Shown: positions 1 to 8,219 of the stretch, one piece after another
How positions within the stretch are numbered: position 1 is the stretch's first letter
Layout: every line of letters starts with the position of its first letter
Origin: Cupriavidus sp. IDO
GTDB lineage: Bacteria > Pseudomonadota > Gammaproteobacteria > Burkholderiales > Burkholderiaceae
Reading direction: 5' to 3'
DNA: 64,000 bases
Assembly (NCBI RefSeq): GCF_000812465.1
Contig: NZ_JWMA01000063.1
Span: 57,153-121,152, forward strand
Program-made: the position numbers and the translations under genes
The notes under the pieces: generated by a model
Databases searched by the model: none
Seen by the model: only the letters and a program-made list of their open reading frames with translations
What the model was told of the DNA's origin: nothing

Positions 1-171
1 TTCCCGTACACGTCCCCGGCACTGTTCTCGATGACGATCGGCTTCCTCGGCATCTGGCTCGTCTCGATCACCGACAAGTCGGCAAGGGCCCGCCTGGACA
101 AGGCCGGCTTCGAAGCCCAGGAGCTGCGCTCCGAGACCGGGATCGGTGCCGTCGAGGCGGCGGGACATTGA
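1..171 (+). CDS. actP: Cation/acetate symporter ActP, 3' end only
   Basis: The window opens inside this reading frame (frame 1), which ends with TGA at 169-171. The 56 visible residues contain a final membrane segment (FPYTSPALFSMTIGFLGIWL) followed by a charged tail with RSETGIGA. This matches the C-terminus of the sodium:solute symporter family member ActP, whose E. coli tail reads similarly (FPY..PALFS, then RSQTG.G). ActP imports acetate and other short monocarboxylates across the inner membrane. It is often co-transcribed with a small DUF485 protein, which would lie outside the window. Family assignment rests only on this tail. Confidence 0.8.
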   Translation, partial: FPYTSPALFSMTIGFLGIWLVSITDKSARARLDKAGFEAQELRSETGIGAVEAAGH

Positions 172-266
172 ACAGAGGCCGCCGTGCAATCGATGTGAGC
201 TTCTACTGTTGAACCTTGCCGCCAGGCCGGCCTGCTGCGTCCGCCAGCAGCCGCCCTGGCGAGTCT

Positions 267-1034
267 TCAACCAACCAGCTCGCGATGCAGCGCCACATAC
301 TCCTGTGCAAGCTTGTGGCGCGGATCCAGATGGATCATGGGCGTAGCGTGCTGATGCGATTCCCGGATCTTCACCGACGAGGATAGCCGCGACGCCAGCA
401 CCGGCAGCCCCTCGCTCACCAGTTCATCGACCAGTTTCTGCGGCAAGCTGGCTCGCGGCTGGAACTGGTTGATCACGATCCCCTCGACCGCCAGCCCTTC
501 GTTGTGGTCCTGCTGGATTTCCTTCACGTTATCGAGCAGCGTGTAGAGGGCACGTCGCGAGAAGTCATCGCAATCGAACGGGATCAGGCAGCGCTCCACG
601 GCGATCAGTGCGGATCGGGTATAGAAGTTCAGGGCCGGTGGCGTGTCGATGTAAATGGCGTCATAGACTGACTCCAGCTCGAGCAGCGCGTCGCGCAGCT
701 TGTAGATCTTGTAGCGGGACTCGAGCTTGCCGTGGAGGGAATCCAGGTCAGGATGCGCCGGCATCACATCGAGGTTCTCGAACGGAGTCGGATGGACAAA
801 GGACGTAACGTCCACCGGCTTGAAGTTATAGGTCAGGGACGTTTCGAAGAAGTTCGCCGCGGTCGGGCTTGCCTCCGCCGCCTGTGCACCCAGCAGGTAC
901 TGGGTCGAATTCCCCTGGGCATCCAGATCAATGACCAGGGTGCGCAAGCCTTCGCTGGCGCTGATTGCCGCGAGATTGCATACGATGGTCGACTTGCCCA
1001 CCCCGCCTTTCTGATTGAATACGACGCGCCGCAT
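267..1034 (-). CDS. ParA-family partitioning-type ATPase, orphan
   Basis: This is a 255-residue protein beginning MRRVVFNQKGGVGKST. It carries the deviant Walker A motif of the ParA/MinD/Soj class near residues 8-15, the DLDAQGN motif (Walker A') near residues 36-42, and a DTPPALN motif (Walker B side). The start at 1034 is preferred over an in-frame start 13 codons upstream because AGAGG lies 6-8 bases before it and the conserved beta-strand begins immediately. Such proteins use ATP-dependent dimerisation on nucleoid DNA to position plasmids, chromosomes or cellular cargo. No parB-like gene is beside it, so the cargo is unknown. It is convergent with actP. A chromosomal orphan ParA is the likeliest reading. 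Confidence 0.88.
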   Translation of the reverse strand: MRRVVFNQKGGVGKSTIVCNLAAISASEGLRTLVIDLDAQGNSTQYLLGAQAAEASPTAANFFETSLTYNFKPVDVTSFVHPTPFENLDVMPAHPDLDSLHGKLESRYKIYKLRDALLELESVYDAIYIDTPPALNFYTRSALIAVERCLIPFDCDDFSRRALYTLLDNVKEIQQDHNEGLAVEGIVINQFQPRASLPQKLVDELVSEGLPVLASRLSSSVKIRESHQHATPMIHLDPRHKLAQEYVALHRELVG

Positions 1035-1484
1035 TTGCCCCTCTGGAGAAGATCGTTCCGAAGGCGACAGCATACCTTAGCAAGGTGAGTCCCCGGCAGC
1101 AGCCGGCCAGGCTGTGGCAACGATATTCCAGGCTGGGATGCGGCGACGCCTGCGGAGCCCGCGTGGCGGCACAATCGTCTCCGAGAAAGATCCTGGCTGG
1201 GAATGCCCGGCGGCCAAAGCGGGCTGGGGCGAGACCTCCGTCAGCCGCACGCCCGTCGAGTCATCAAGAGCCCCACGCACCGGTACTAAGCCAGAACTAC
1301 GCGCGCCGCTCTGCCAATTGATCTGCATGGATGGTCAATAAATTGAAAAGTACGAATTCTGGCATTGGTGACCCACCCTTATACTCGGCTCGAGCCGGCA
1401 CTGCCAAGGTTCCCCCGAATGGTCCGGCGGATAGCCTCGGCTTCGCAAGAGCACGATCCAACTAGGCGAAGGATGGAGACACAA
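1035..1484. other. Divergent intergenic region, parA / Bug receptor
   Basis: About 450 bases separate the divergent starts of the ParA-like gene and the Bug receptor gene. Short open frames here have no recognisable start signal or family resemblance. The stretch near 1335-1365 is locally AT-rich and could hold promoters, but no clear -35/-10 pair or operator could be picked. Confidence 0.4.
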
Positions 1485-2468
1485 ATGCAAAAGAAACGGG
1501 TACTCGGCTATCTGGGCTTGTCGTTGGCCTTCAACCTCTGTATTCCTGCCGCTGCTGCAGCGGGCGAAGCCTATCCGGTCAAGCCGATTCGCTTCGTCGT
1601 GCCCTACCCGCCGGGTGGCCCAACCGACCTGATGGCCCGGCTACTGCAACCCGGCATGCAGGCGCGCCTCGGGGTGCCGGTTGTTGTCGAGAACCGCGCG
1701 GGCGCCGGAGGCAACATTGGCTCGGACGCCGTCGCCAAGGCCCTTCCCGATGGCTACACCATCCTGCTTGCCGCGAGCGGGCCAATGGCTGTCAATCCGA
1801 CGCTCTACAAGCATTTGCCCTATAACCCTCTGACCGACTTGGCACCGGTGATACAGCTTTCCGCGTTCCCATTGGTGCTGGAGGTCAATGCTGCCAGCCC
1901 GGTCAAGGACATCAAGTCATTCATCGCGGCGGTCAAGAACAAGCCAGGCGAGTACAGCTTCGCGTCGGCCGGGAACGGCACGCCCCAGCATCTGGTCGGC
2001 GAGCTGTTCAATAGCGCCGCGTCCACAAAGATGCAACATGTCGCGTACAAGGGAGCCGGACCAGCCCTGAACGATTTGCTGGGATCCCAGGTACCGGTGA
2101 TGTTTGACATCATGGCGAGCTCATTGACCTATATAAAAGCCGGCAAGCTGCGCCCGCTCGCAGTCACGACGAAGACACGCGTACCCGCCTTGCCGGATGT
2201 GCCGACGCTGGCCGAGGCAGGCATGCCGGGATTTGATTTCGTGGCCTGGCACGGTATCGCCGTACCGGCAGCCACGCCACACCCGGTCGTGCTCAGGCTG
2301 AACAGCGTGATCAATGCGATCTTCGCCGATCCGGAGTTCCGCAAGCGCTGGGAGGCGATTGGTACGCCGGTCGTTGGTGGCACACCGGAGGCTTTCGGTG
2401 CTCTCGTTCGCAGCGAGACCGGCCGGCTCGGCAAGATCGTGCGGGACACCGGCGCGACCGTGGACTAG
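1485..2468 (+). CDS. Bug-family tripartite tricarboxylate transporter receptor (TctC-like)
   Basis: Predicted periplasmic solute-binding protein of 327 residues. A signal peptide (MQKKRVLGYLGLSLAF, cleavage after about residue 25) leads into YPVKPIRFVVPYPPGGPTD, the first ligand-loop motif of Bug proteins. It is followed by ENRAGAGGNIGSD, the AYKG loop and the VPTLAEAGMPGF motif. Start 1485 is chosen because GGAG at 1475-1478 is well spaced; the ATG 12 bases earlier is too close to its own Shine-Dalgarno. Bug proteins bind carboxylates or similar small molecules and deliver them to TctAB membrane subunits, which are absent here. Such orphan receptors are abundant in Cupriavidus and Bordetella. 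The ligand cannot be predicted. Confidence 0.93.
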   Translation: MQKKRVLGYLGLSLAFNLCIPAAAAAGEAYPVKPIRFVVPYPPGGPTDLMARLLQPGMQARLGVPVVVENRAGAGGNIGSDAVAKALPDGYTILLAASGPMAVNPTLYKHLPYNPLTDLAPVIQLSAFPLVLEVNAASPVKDIKSFIAAVKNKPGEYSFASAGNGTPQHLVGELFNSAASTKMQHVAYKGAGPALNDLLGSQVPVMFDIMASSLTYIKAGKLRPLAVTTKTRVPALPDVPTLAEAGMPGFDFVAWHGIAVPAATPHPVVLRLNSVINAIFADPEFRKRWEAIGTPVVGGTPEAFGALVRSETGRLGKIVRDTGATVD

Positions 2469-2784
2469 CGGGCTAATTGGCCGACGGGCCGCCGAGATCG
2501 CAACGATAGCAGCGGCCGTCAGTCAGGCAGGCCAACGGCACCGTCATCGGATTGCAGCGGGAAGTCGTATCGACTGCTTTCGCCAAAGACGGTTTGACCG
2601 ACGAAGATGATCGTGACGGAGGGCGATGCGGTAGCTGATCCCGCCACCGCCGTGCTGGTAAGTGCGCCATAAGGTCAATCCGCGCTCGAACAGCAATGCC
2701 CCGATGTTGTGCAGGCGGCTAGCGAGATGCCAAAGCTTTCTATACTGCTTAGTGCCATCTCAAGCCTGAGGAGGACAACACGCC
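2469..2784. other. Intergenic region before the DUF4142 gene
   Basis: Roughly 316 bases with no convincing gene. The last 30 bases carry a Shine-Dalgarno-like GAGGAGG upstream of the DUF4142 start. An AT-richer stretch around 2735-2755 may be its promoter. Nothing else recognised. Confidence 0.35.
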
Positions 2785-3312
2785 ATGAAAATCGCAAGTA
2801 TTGCACTCGCTAGCGCCATGCTTTTCCCGATGGGGCCAGTGCTGGCTGATGATGTACCAAACGATGCACAAATTGCCTCGATTGTCGTCACGGCGAATCA
2901 GGTCGATATCGACGCCGGCAAGCTGGCCAAGTCGAAGGGGCACGCCAAGGACGTCAAGGCTTTTGCGCAGCAGATGATCACGGACCATACCGGCGTCAAC
3001 AAGTCAGCCAGCGATCTCGTGAAGAAGCTCAAGGTCAAGCCCGAGGACAATCCGACCAGTGCCAGCCTCAAGGCGGGCGGAGAGAAGAATGTAGAAAAGC
3101 TCAAGGGTCTTAAGGGGGCCGAGTTCGATAGCGCCTATATCGACAATGAGGTCACCTATCACCAGACCGTGATCGATGCCATGGACAAGACCCTGATTCC
3201 CAATGCCAAGAACGAAGAACTGAAAGCTCTGCTGGTCAAAGTGCGGCCTGCCTTCGTGGCGCACCTGGAGCATGCCAAGGAGATACAAGGTTCGCTTGGG
3301 AAGAAGCAGTGA
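2785..3312 (+). CDS. DUF4142 domain exported protein
   Basis: A 175-residue protein with a classical signal peptide (MKIASIALASAMLFPMG, cleavage after VLA-D near residue 22). The helical domain that follows is typical of the DUF4142 family: QIASIVVTANQVDIDAGKLA, then AKDVKAFAQQMITDHT and YIDNEVTYHQTVIDAMD with conserved histidines. DUF4142 proteins are predicted periplasmic or outer-membrane four-helix bundles, ferritin-like in shape, of unknown biochemical function. They are often found in stress-response or metal-related neighbourhoods. The GTG start of the downstream cupredoxin overlaps this stop, suggesting co-translation. Length is normal for the family. Confidence 0.9.
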   Translation: MKIASIALASAMLFPMGPVLADDVPNDAQIASIVVTANQVDIDAGKLAKSKGHAKDVKAFAQQMITDHTGVNKSASDLVKKLKVKPEDNPTSASLKAGGEKNVEKLKGLKGAEFDSAYIDNEVTYHQTVIDAMDKTLIPNAKNEELKALLVKVRPAFVAHLEHAKEIQGSLGKKQ

Positions 3313-3665
3313 CGGCCCATGTGGCTGACCCTGACATGCGGTTCCGGGTAGCGGCACTGTGGATCACGGCGGGGCTGGTGCTGACCGGCCCAGTCCCGCC
3401 GGCGAGCGCACGGCCCGTCATGCACACCGTGGTGATCGAGGGGACCAGTTTCGAACCGCAGACCCTTACCGTACGGGCCGGTGACATCGTCGTGTGGGTC
3501 AACAAGGATCCCTTCCCTCACACGGTGACAGCACCATCTGGCGGATTCGACTCGAAGAACATCGCACCGGGCAAGTCGTGGAAATATGTAGCAAGGAAGA
3601 CCGGAGTCTTTCCTTACATCTGCACATTGCATCCGACCATGAAGGCCACACTTCGTGTTGAATGA
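3309..3665 (+). CDS. Small cupredoxin (plastocyanin/azurin-like copper protein)
   Basis: A 118-residue predicted exported protein with a Type I copper centre. The first ligand His lies in DPFPHTVTAP; the C-terminal loop CTLHPTM supplies Cys, His and Met ligands in a CxxHxxM spacing. The N-terminus holds a hydrophobic signal segment (AALWITAGLVLTG). GTG at 3309 overlaps the DUF4142 stop and has GGGAAG upstream, favouring coupled translation. An internal ATG at 3336 is possible but has no ribosome site. Small cupredoxins of this kind carry electrons or bind copper in the periplasm. Its partner is not evident, although pairing with DUF4142 implies a joint periplasmic role. Confidence 0.87.
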   Translation: MTAHVADPDMRFRVAALWITAGLVLTGPVPPASARPVMHTVVIEGTSFEPQTLTVRAGDIVVWVNKDPFPHTVTAPSGGFDSKNIAPGKSWKYVARKTGVFPYICTLHPTMKATLRVE

Positions 3666-3766
3666 GCCGGTGCATCGGCTGCACGGACGGATGTTCGCGG
3701 CGTGCGGCCGGCCAGCGTGCCTGCATCGTCAGGTGGATACCGCGCGCCAGGGGCTATACCCAAGAC

Positions 3767-4459
3767 CTACGTGGTCTTTCTGATACGGGATCTCTGCTTG
3801 GTGCCGCGCGGTTTGCCACGTGCGTTCTTTCGCGCGCTTCCGGTGCGAGGCACCTCTTTTTCTGATGGTGCATCGCCCGCGTTCATCTGCTCCAGCCACG
3901 ACATGGCGTCGACGTACGAGAGGAAATGCCGGAGATAGCCAGGGGACATCTCACGCATCAGGGTGAGCGCGCGATGTACAAGGTGACTCGAGTTGAGGGG
4001 GCCGGCATTCTCGGGCACCCACTCCAGTGACTGCCGCAACTGCCGCTCGACACTGACCCTGGCCCAGGTGTCCCGGAAGTAGTCGACCAGCTCCGGCTCG
4101 GGACGTGCGTTGCGCGCTGGCGCGAGGGTGCGCGGCACGGGCCCCCCGGCTTCGGGCTCGGCATGGGCAGCGATGTAGCTGACCAGGCTGGCAAGCGCCC
4201 CGGCTGCGGGCTTGCGGGGCGCTGGCTCGGTGTCGGCATGGCCAGCGTTGCCTGCGGCGCTTTGCAGGTCGCTGCCATAGGCTTCGACCAGCCGTGCCAG
4301 CCGGTCATCCAGCAGGCGGCGTGCATCGCCGCTGTGACCGGCCGACCGCCGCGCCAGCGCTTCGATAAAGCGAAAGCGGACAGGGTCCAGACGGTTGGCG
4401 CCGCTCTCGCGCCATGCGTCGAGCAAGGCCCGGGCGTCGTTTGCGTGGTCGTCAGCCAC
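3767..4459 (-). CDS. DUF2894 protein, last gene of motor-like operon
   Basis: A 230-residue soluble protein without signal or membrane segment. The N-terminal part (ALLDAWRESGANRLDPVRFRFIEALARRS) and the central HLVHRALTLMREMSPGYLRHFLSYVD segment match what I know of DUF2894, a family found with DUF802 and OmpA proteins. The C-terminal 30 residues are strongly basic (RKNARGKPRGTKQRSRIRKT) and probably disordered or nucleic-acid/membrane-surface binding. Its start overlaps the upstream OmpA-like stop by 8 bases, so the genes are translationally coupled. Function unknown. I infer a cytoplasmic accessory of the membrane complex encoded upstream. Confidence 0.82.
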   Translation of the reverse strand: MADDHANDARALLDAWRESGANRLDPVRFRFIEALARRSAGHSGDARRLLDDRLARLVEAYGSDLQSAAGNAGHADTEPAPRKPAAGALASLVSYIAAHAEPEAGGPVPRTLAPARNARPEPELVDYFRDTWARVSVERQLRQSLEWVPENAGPLNSSHLVHRALTLMREMSPGYLRHFLSYVDAMSWLEQMNAGDAPSEKEVPRTGSARKNARGKPRGTKQRSRIRKTT

Positions 4460-5099
4460 GGGGCTTCACCGTTCCCATGGTCACCCGCGGGACAGGCGCG
4501 ATTTCCACCCGCCGGTTCCTGGCCCGGCTTTCGGCATCGGCGTTCGGGGTCACGGGTTGCTCGGCGCCGAATGCCGCCGAAAACACCGAGGAGGGCGGAA
4601 TGCCCGCGTCGATCAGCGCACGCGTCACGGTCAGCGAGCGCTGGGCTGACAGCTCCCAGTTGTCGGCAAAGCGGCGGTTGCTGCCTCGCACCTGCTGGTC
4701 GTCGGTGAACCCGCTCACCATCAGGATCTCGTCGCGGGCGCGGAGATAGGCGGAAAGGGGGGCAGCCAGGCTTTTGAGCACTTCCCGCCCTTCGGGCTGC
4801 AACTGGTCGGAGTTGACAGCAAACAGCACGCTGCCGTTGATGCCGATGCGCCCGTTTACGAGTGTGACCCGGCCCGCCGCCAGCGGCCCGGCCAGCGCCT
4901 TCTCCAGCGTCTCGCGGCGCTGCATTTCCTCCTGGCGCTGCCTGACTTCCTGTTCAAGCCGGGCCGAGAGTTCCATCTGGACGGCGATGACGCCCAGCAG
5001 GATCAGCACGAAGGCGCCCAGCAGCACCGACATCAGGTCGCCGAAGACCGCCCAGGCGGGTACGGTCGGCTCTACGCCGGCGTCGATGTCCTCTCTCAT
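4452..5099 (-). CDS. MotB/OmpA-like peptidoglycan-anchored protein
   Basis: A 215-residue inner-membrane protein. Residues 17-41 form one transmembrane helix beginning WAVFGDLMSVLLGAFVLILL; Asp21 sits exactly where MotB, ExbD and ZorB carry their ion-binding aspartate. A short charged coiled segment (44-70) connects to an OmpA-family domain (about 85-205) with FAVNSDQLQPEG, GFTDDQQV and NRRVEI, the peptidoglycan-binding signature. It overlaps the DUF802 stop by 4 bases (ATGA) and the DUF2894 start by 8, so the three are coupled. By architecture it should be the wall-anchored 'B' subunit paired with the upstream MotA/ExbB-like protein in an ion-driven complex. The coupling ion and output are unknown. 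Confidence 0.88.
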   Translation of the reverse strand: MREDIDAGVEPTVPAWAVFGDLMSVLLGAFVLILLGVIAVQMELSARLEQEVRQRQEEMQRRETLEKALAGPLAAGRVTLVNGRIGINGSVLFAVNSDQLQPEGREVLKSLAAPLSAYLRARDEILMVSGFTDDQQVRGSNRRFADNWELSAQRSLTVTRALIDAGIPPSSVFSAAFGAEQPVTPNADAESRARNRRVEIAPVPRVTMGTVKPRG

Positions 5100-7450
5100 G
5101 CCGCCTCTGCGCTGGAAGCCTGCTGGCCGGCGAGCAGCTGCAGGTCTTCAAGGATCTGCTTCTGCGACATCATGCTGAGGTCGACGACTTCCCGCGCCTG
5201 CGCCACGTAATAGGCGAGCTGCTCGTCGCTGCGCGCCATCGACTGGTCCAGCGCGGCTTCGATGCGCTGCAGCTGGCCCATCAGCTTGTCGTTCGAATCG
5301 CTGAACAACTGCACGGCCACGCCGAATGCTTCGCCCAGGCTCGCCACCTCGACGGCGCTGCCGGTGACCTGCGCGGCGACGACGGCGAGTTTGCCGGTTT
5401 CGGACTCGACCTTGTCGGTGAAGCGGGTGCCGACACGGTCCAGCAGATCGGCTGTCGTGCCGACCAGCGTGTCGACCGCGGTGCGCTGCTCGGTGGAGGC
5501 GTGGTTCACGGCGTCGAGCAGCGTGCCCAGGGTCTCCAGCATGCGGCTGCGCTCTTCGAGCATCGCATTGTCGCGGGCCATGCCGTCGGTGAGCTTCTGG
5601 CGCAGTTCGGCGATGACTTCGGCGGCGGCCCTGGGGGCTTCCGTAGCGGCTTGCACCAGGCGGGCGACCTCGGCGATCGTGCCGCTGGCCTGCGCCTGCG
5701 CCTGGGTCGAGATGTCGTTCGCGGTCTGCGCCAATGTCTCGCAGATCTCCTGCTGGCGGCTTGCGGTGTGTTCGCTCGCCAGTTCCCATTCCTTGCGCAG
5801 CGAGGCGGCCATGGTGCCGAGCGTCTCTGTCCACGCCGCCAGCCGCTGCTGGTCCCGCGCGGCCAGTTCCGCCTGCAGCGCCGCCGCGGCCTTCGGGGCA
5901 TCCGCCGCGGCTTGCACGAGCCGGTCGATCTCCGCAATGGTGCGGCTGGCGTGCGCCTGCGCCTGGCTCGAGGTGTCGCGCGCCGTCCTGGCCAGCGTTT
6001 CGCAGATTTCCTGCTGGCGGCTCGCGGTGTGCGCGCTCGCCTGTTCCCACTCCTTGCCCAGCGCCTTGGCCATGGCGCCGAGCGCTTCGGTCCATGCCGC
6101 CAGCCGCTGCTCGTCGCGCGCTGCCAGTTGGGTCTGAAGGTCGGCATGCGACTGGCTCACGCTGTGCACCAGCGACGCCGACTGTTGTGTGAAAGCGGTA
6201 GTGGCCGTCGCCAAGGCCTGCTGGTTGTCGGCGGCGAGCTTCTCGCTGGCGCGCTCCTGCCGGGACAGCGCGTCGTTCCACGCTGCCGAAGCGCTGGCCG
6301 ACGCCGCGTCCAGGCGGGTGGCGACGTTCTCCAGCAATCCGGCCGAGCGCTGGTCGAACGTCTGAGCGAAGCCGTCGAGGCAGGCGCGCAGGTCGCTGGC
6401 GATCGCCTCGCTCGTACGCCGATGTCCTGCCAGTGCCTGGTTCCAGGTGTCCGCCACGGTAGTCGTGGTGGCCTCGAACCGGGTCGACATGCCTTCCAGC
6501 TGCTGCTGCATGGACTGTGTGACGCTGTCACGCAGCGAAGCGGTCTCGCGCGCAAGGCCCGCCATCGTGGCCTCCACGGCGGGCTGGATCGCCGCGCCGG
6601 CGGCGCGGGCGCTGTCGGCGACGCTTTCCCTCAGCGATTGCTCAACGGCAGACGCCAGGCGGGTGTAAGCGGCTTCGGTCTTGCCGTGGAAGGCGTCCTG
6701 GCTGGCGGCGAGCCGCTCGGTCAGGGCCTGGCTCTGCTGCTCCATGGCCGTCATCATGGCCTGCAGCCGATCGACCAGGGTGGGCATCACATCGGCCTGG
6801 CGCTGCAGCAGCCGGAAGGCTTCGTCGCGCTGGTGGCTGCGCGAGTAGGGGCGCAAGGTCGTCGCGATCCGCGTGTCCAGCATCTGCGCTGCCTGGATCC
6901 GCTCGCGCCGGCACAGGGCGGAAAGCAGCCCCAGCATGGCCGACGTGGCCACCCCCGCCACCGAAGTGCCGAACGCAAATCCCAGGCCCTTGACCGGCGC
7001 GGCGAGCGAAGCGCGGATGGCCTGCAGGTCCGTCGCGCCTTCCAGGGCAATACCCGTCCCCTTCAGGGTGGCCACCATGCCCAGGAAGGTGCCCAGCATG
7101 CCGAGCAGAACGAGCAGGCCGACCAGATAGGACGTCAGCCCCGGTCCGGGCAGGGCGACGCGCTCGCCCTCGATGCGCAGGCGCACGGTATCGCGCAGGC
7201 TGGGATGCAGCGCATCCAGCCAGTCGCGAAGGCTGGCCGGCGCTTCGGTCAGCCCGGCGACGGCCTGCGCGAGCGAGGACGTCGCCCGGCGATAGCGCTC
7301 CAGCTCGAACGCGCCCGCCAGGTAGAAGCCGCCGATCAGCATGGTGACGGCCAGCGCCAGGGCGTTCGAGCCCGCGTAGCCGGCGCCGATCCAGCACACG
7401 ACAGCCAGGCCCGCCAGGAAGGCAACGATATGGATGGGGTTTCGGGTCAT
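5096..7450 (-). CDS. DUF802 membrane protein, MotA/ExbB/ZorA-like with long coiled tail
   Basis: A 784-residue protein. Four hydrophobic helices are visible at about 6-26, 30-50, 105-128 and 155-180. Helices 3 and 4 (LVLLGMLGTFLGMVATLKG and GLGFAFGTSVAGVATSAML) have the small-residue pattern of MotA/TolQ/ExbB/ZorA channel helices. Residues 195-784 are an almost uninterrupted alanine- and glutamine-rich helical tail with two near-identical 87-residue repeats. ATG 7450 with AGGA upstream is preferred to a GTG 21 bases earlier that would overlap the previous gene. The overall plan (4 TM plus a giant cytoplasmic tail, followed by a MotB-like gene) is the one described for ZorA/ZorB. DUF802 itself has no assigned function. 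Confidence 0.88.
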   Translation of the reverse strand: MTRNPIHIVAFLAGLAVVCWIGAGYAGSNALALAVTMLIGGFYLAGAFELERYRRATSSLAQAVAGLTEAPASLRDWLDALHPSLRDTVRLRIEGERVALPGPGLTSYLVGLLVLLGMLGTFLGMVATLKGTGIALEGATDLQAIRASLAAPVKGLGFAFGTSVAGVATSAMLGLLSALCRRERIQAAQMLDTRIATTLRPYSRSHQRDEAFRLLQRQADVMPTLVDRLQAMMTAMEQQSQALTERLAASQDAFHGKTEAAYTRLASAVEQSLRESVADSARAAGAAIQPAVEATMAGLARETASLRDSVTQSMQQQLEGMSTRFEATTTTVADTWNQALAGHRRTSEAIASDLRACLDGFAQTFDQRSAGLLENVATRLDAASASASAAWNDALSRQERASEKLAADNQQALATATTAFTQQSASLVHSVSQSHADLQTQLAARDEQRLAAWTEALGAMAKALGKEWEQASAHTASRQQEICETLARTARDTSSQAQAHASRTIAEIDRLVQAAADAPKAAAALQAELAARDQQRLAAWTETLGTMAASLRKEWELASEHTASRQQEICETLAQTANDISTQAQAQASGTIAEVARLVQAATEAPRAAAEVIAELRQKLTDGMARDNAMLEERSRMLETLGTLLDAVNHASTEQRTAVDTLVGTTADLLDRVGTRFTDKVESETGKLAVVAAQVTGSAVEVASLGEAFGVAVQLFSDSNDKLMGQLQRIEAALDQSMARSDEQLAYYVAQAREVVDLSMMSQKQILEDLQLLAGQQASSAEAA
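5606..6127 (-). repeat. Two tandem 261-bp units in the DUF802 tail
   Basis: Copy 1 spans 6127-5867 and copy 2 spans 5866-5606. Each encodes 87 residues beginning LAARD(E/Q)QRLAAWTE and including HTASRQQEICETLA. The two protein units are about 75-80% identical by eye. An in-frame duplication lengthens the predicted coiled-coil tail without breaking register. Confidence 0.9.
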
Positions 7451-7460
7451 GATGTCCTGA

Positions 7461-8219
7461 TTAGCTGGCACGCAGGGCCGCCAGCAAGCCTTCGATGGGT
7501 TGGAAGCGGATGTCGAGTTCGGCGAGCAATACGCTCTGCATATCCTTGCGGAACACGTTCAGCCATGTGCCCGGTTTGACCGTTGCGGGCTCTCCGGCAG
7601 CCTGCGCATTGGCGAGCCTCGTCTCTTCGGCCTGGCGCAAGCGCCCGAAGTGCACCTCGAGCAGCGACGGCACGGTCTCCAGCAGGCTTTGCTCGCGCGC
7701 ACCCAGCACACGCTCCATGACGGCATCCACCGTCGCCAGCCTGGCCATGCCAGGCGCCTGGCCTGACAGCGCTATCCGAAGCCGGCCGCGCAAACTGCCG
7801 ATTCCTGTCTCCATCGTCTGTTGCAAGGAGAGATAACGCTGCCGATGTGCAGCGTAATCGACCGGCGCGACCGACGCGGCCGACGCATTCAAGGGGTCAG
7901 GCTGCATAGACGGGCGAGCCTGCCCCCGCCGCCTGGCAGCGTGTGCACCATCGTCCGCAATGGCGCCGGCCAGCGCCGCGCGCACGCGGGCGCACTCGCG
8001 CGCCTCGGCGCTGGCGCAGGCTTGTGCGCCTGACCGCACAGCCGGCGGGCTGCCATTCAGCGCCGACGACAACGCGATCGCGTCCGCCCAGCCAAGCCAT
8101 TGGCTTAGCTGGCTTGAGAGTGACTTTCCAGAATCGGGAGCATCGACGTCAGTCAGGCGAGTCAGCAACCGAACGAGCGTCGGCCCGCTGAAACCTGTGC
8201 GCCGTGGCACTTGCACCAT
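7461..8219 (-). CDS. DUF3348 protein, first gene of motor-like operon
   Basis: A 252-residue soluble protein starting MVQVPRRTGFSGPTLVRLLT. The N-terminal third (RTGFSGPTLVRLLTRLTD, LSSQLSQWLGWADAIALSSAL) is the signature I associate with DUF3348. The C-terminal half (YLSLQQTMETGIGSLRGRLR, then FRKDMQSVLLAELDIRFQPIEGLLAAL) looks helical. The ATG at 8219 was preferred to an in-frame start 54 codons upstream because the extra residues are proline/arginine-rich and unlike any family; its ribosome site is weak. It ends 10 bases before the DUF802 ATG, so the four genes form one operon. Function unknown. The absence of signal and TM segments suggests a cytoplasmic partner of the complex. Confidence 0.82.
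   Translation of the reverse strand: MVQVPRRTGFSGPTLVRLLTRLTDVDAPDSGKSLSSQLSQWLGWADAIALSSALNGSPPAVRSGAQACASAEARECARVRAALAGAIADDGAHAARRRGQARPSMQPDPLNASAASVAPVDYAAHRQRYLSLQQTMETGIGSLRGRLRIALSGQAPGMARLATVDAVMERVLGAREQSLLETVPSLLEVHFGRLRQAEETRLANAQAAGEPATVKPGTWLNVFRKDMQSVLLAELDIRFQPIEGLLAALRAS

Noticed and set aside
7451..7471. GTG start for DUF802 at 7471
   Set aside because: It would overlap the upstream stop and has no ribosome site; ATG 7450 has AGGA upstream.
5501..7579. A 692-codon plus-strand frame opposite DUF802
   Set aside because: It is an antisense shadow of the alanine/glutamine-rich coding sequence, arginine/glycine-biased with no start signal or family match.
3767..8219. Calling the DUF802 operon a Zorya system
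   Set aside because: Architecture of the two membrane genes fits ZorAB, but no ZorC, ZorD or ZorE-like gene is adjacent and DUF3348/DUF2894 are common chromosomal genes. Kept as a hypothesis only.
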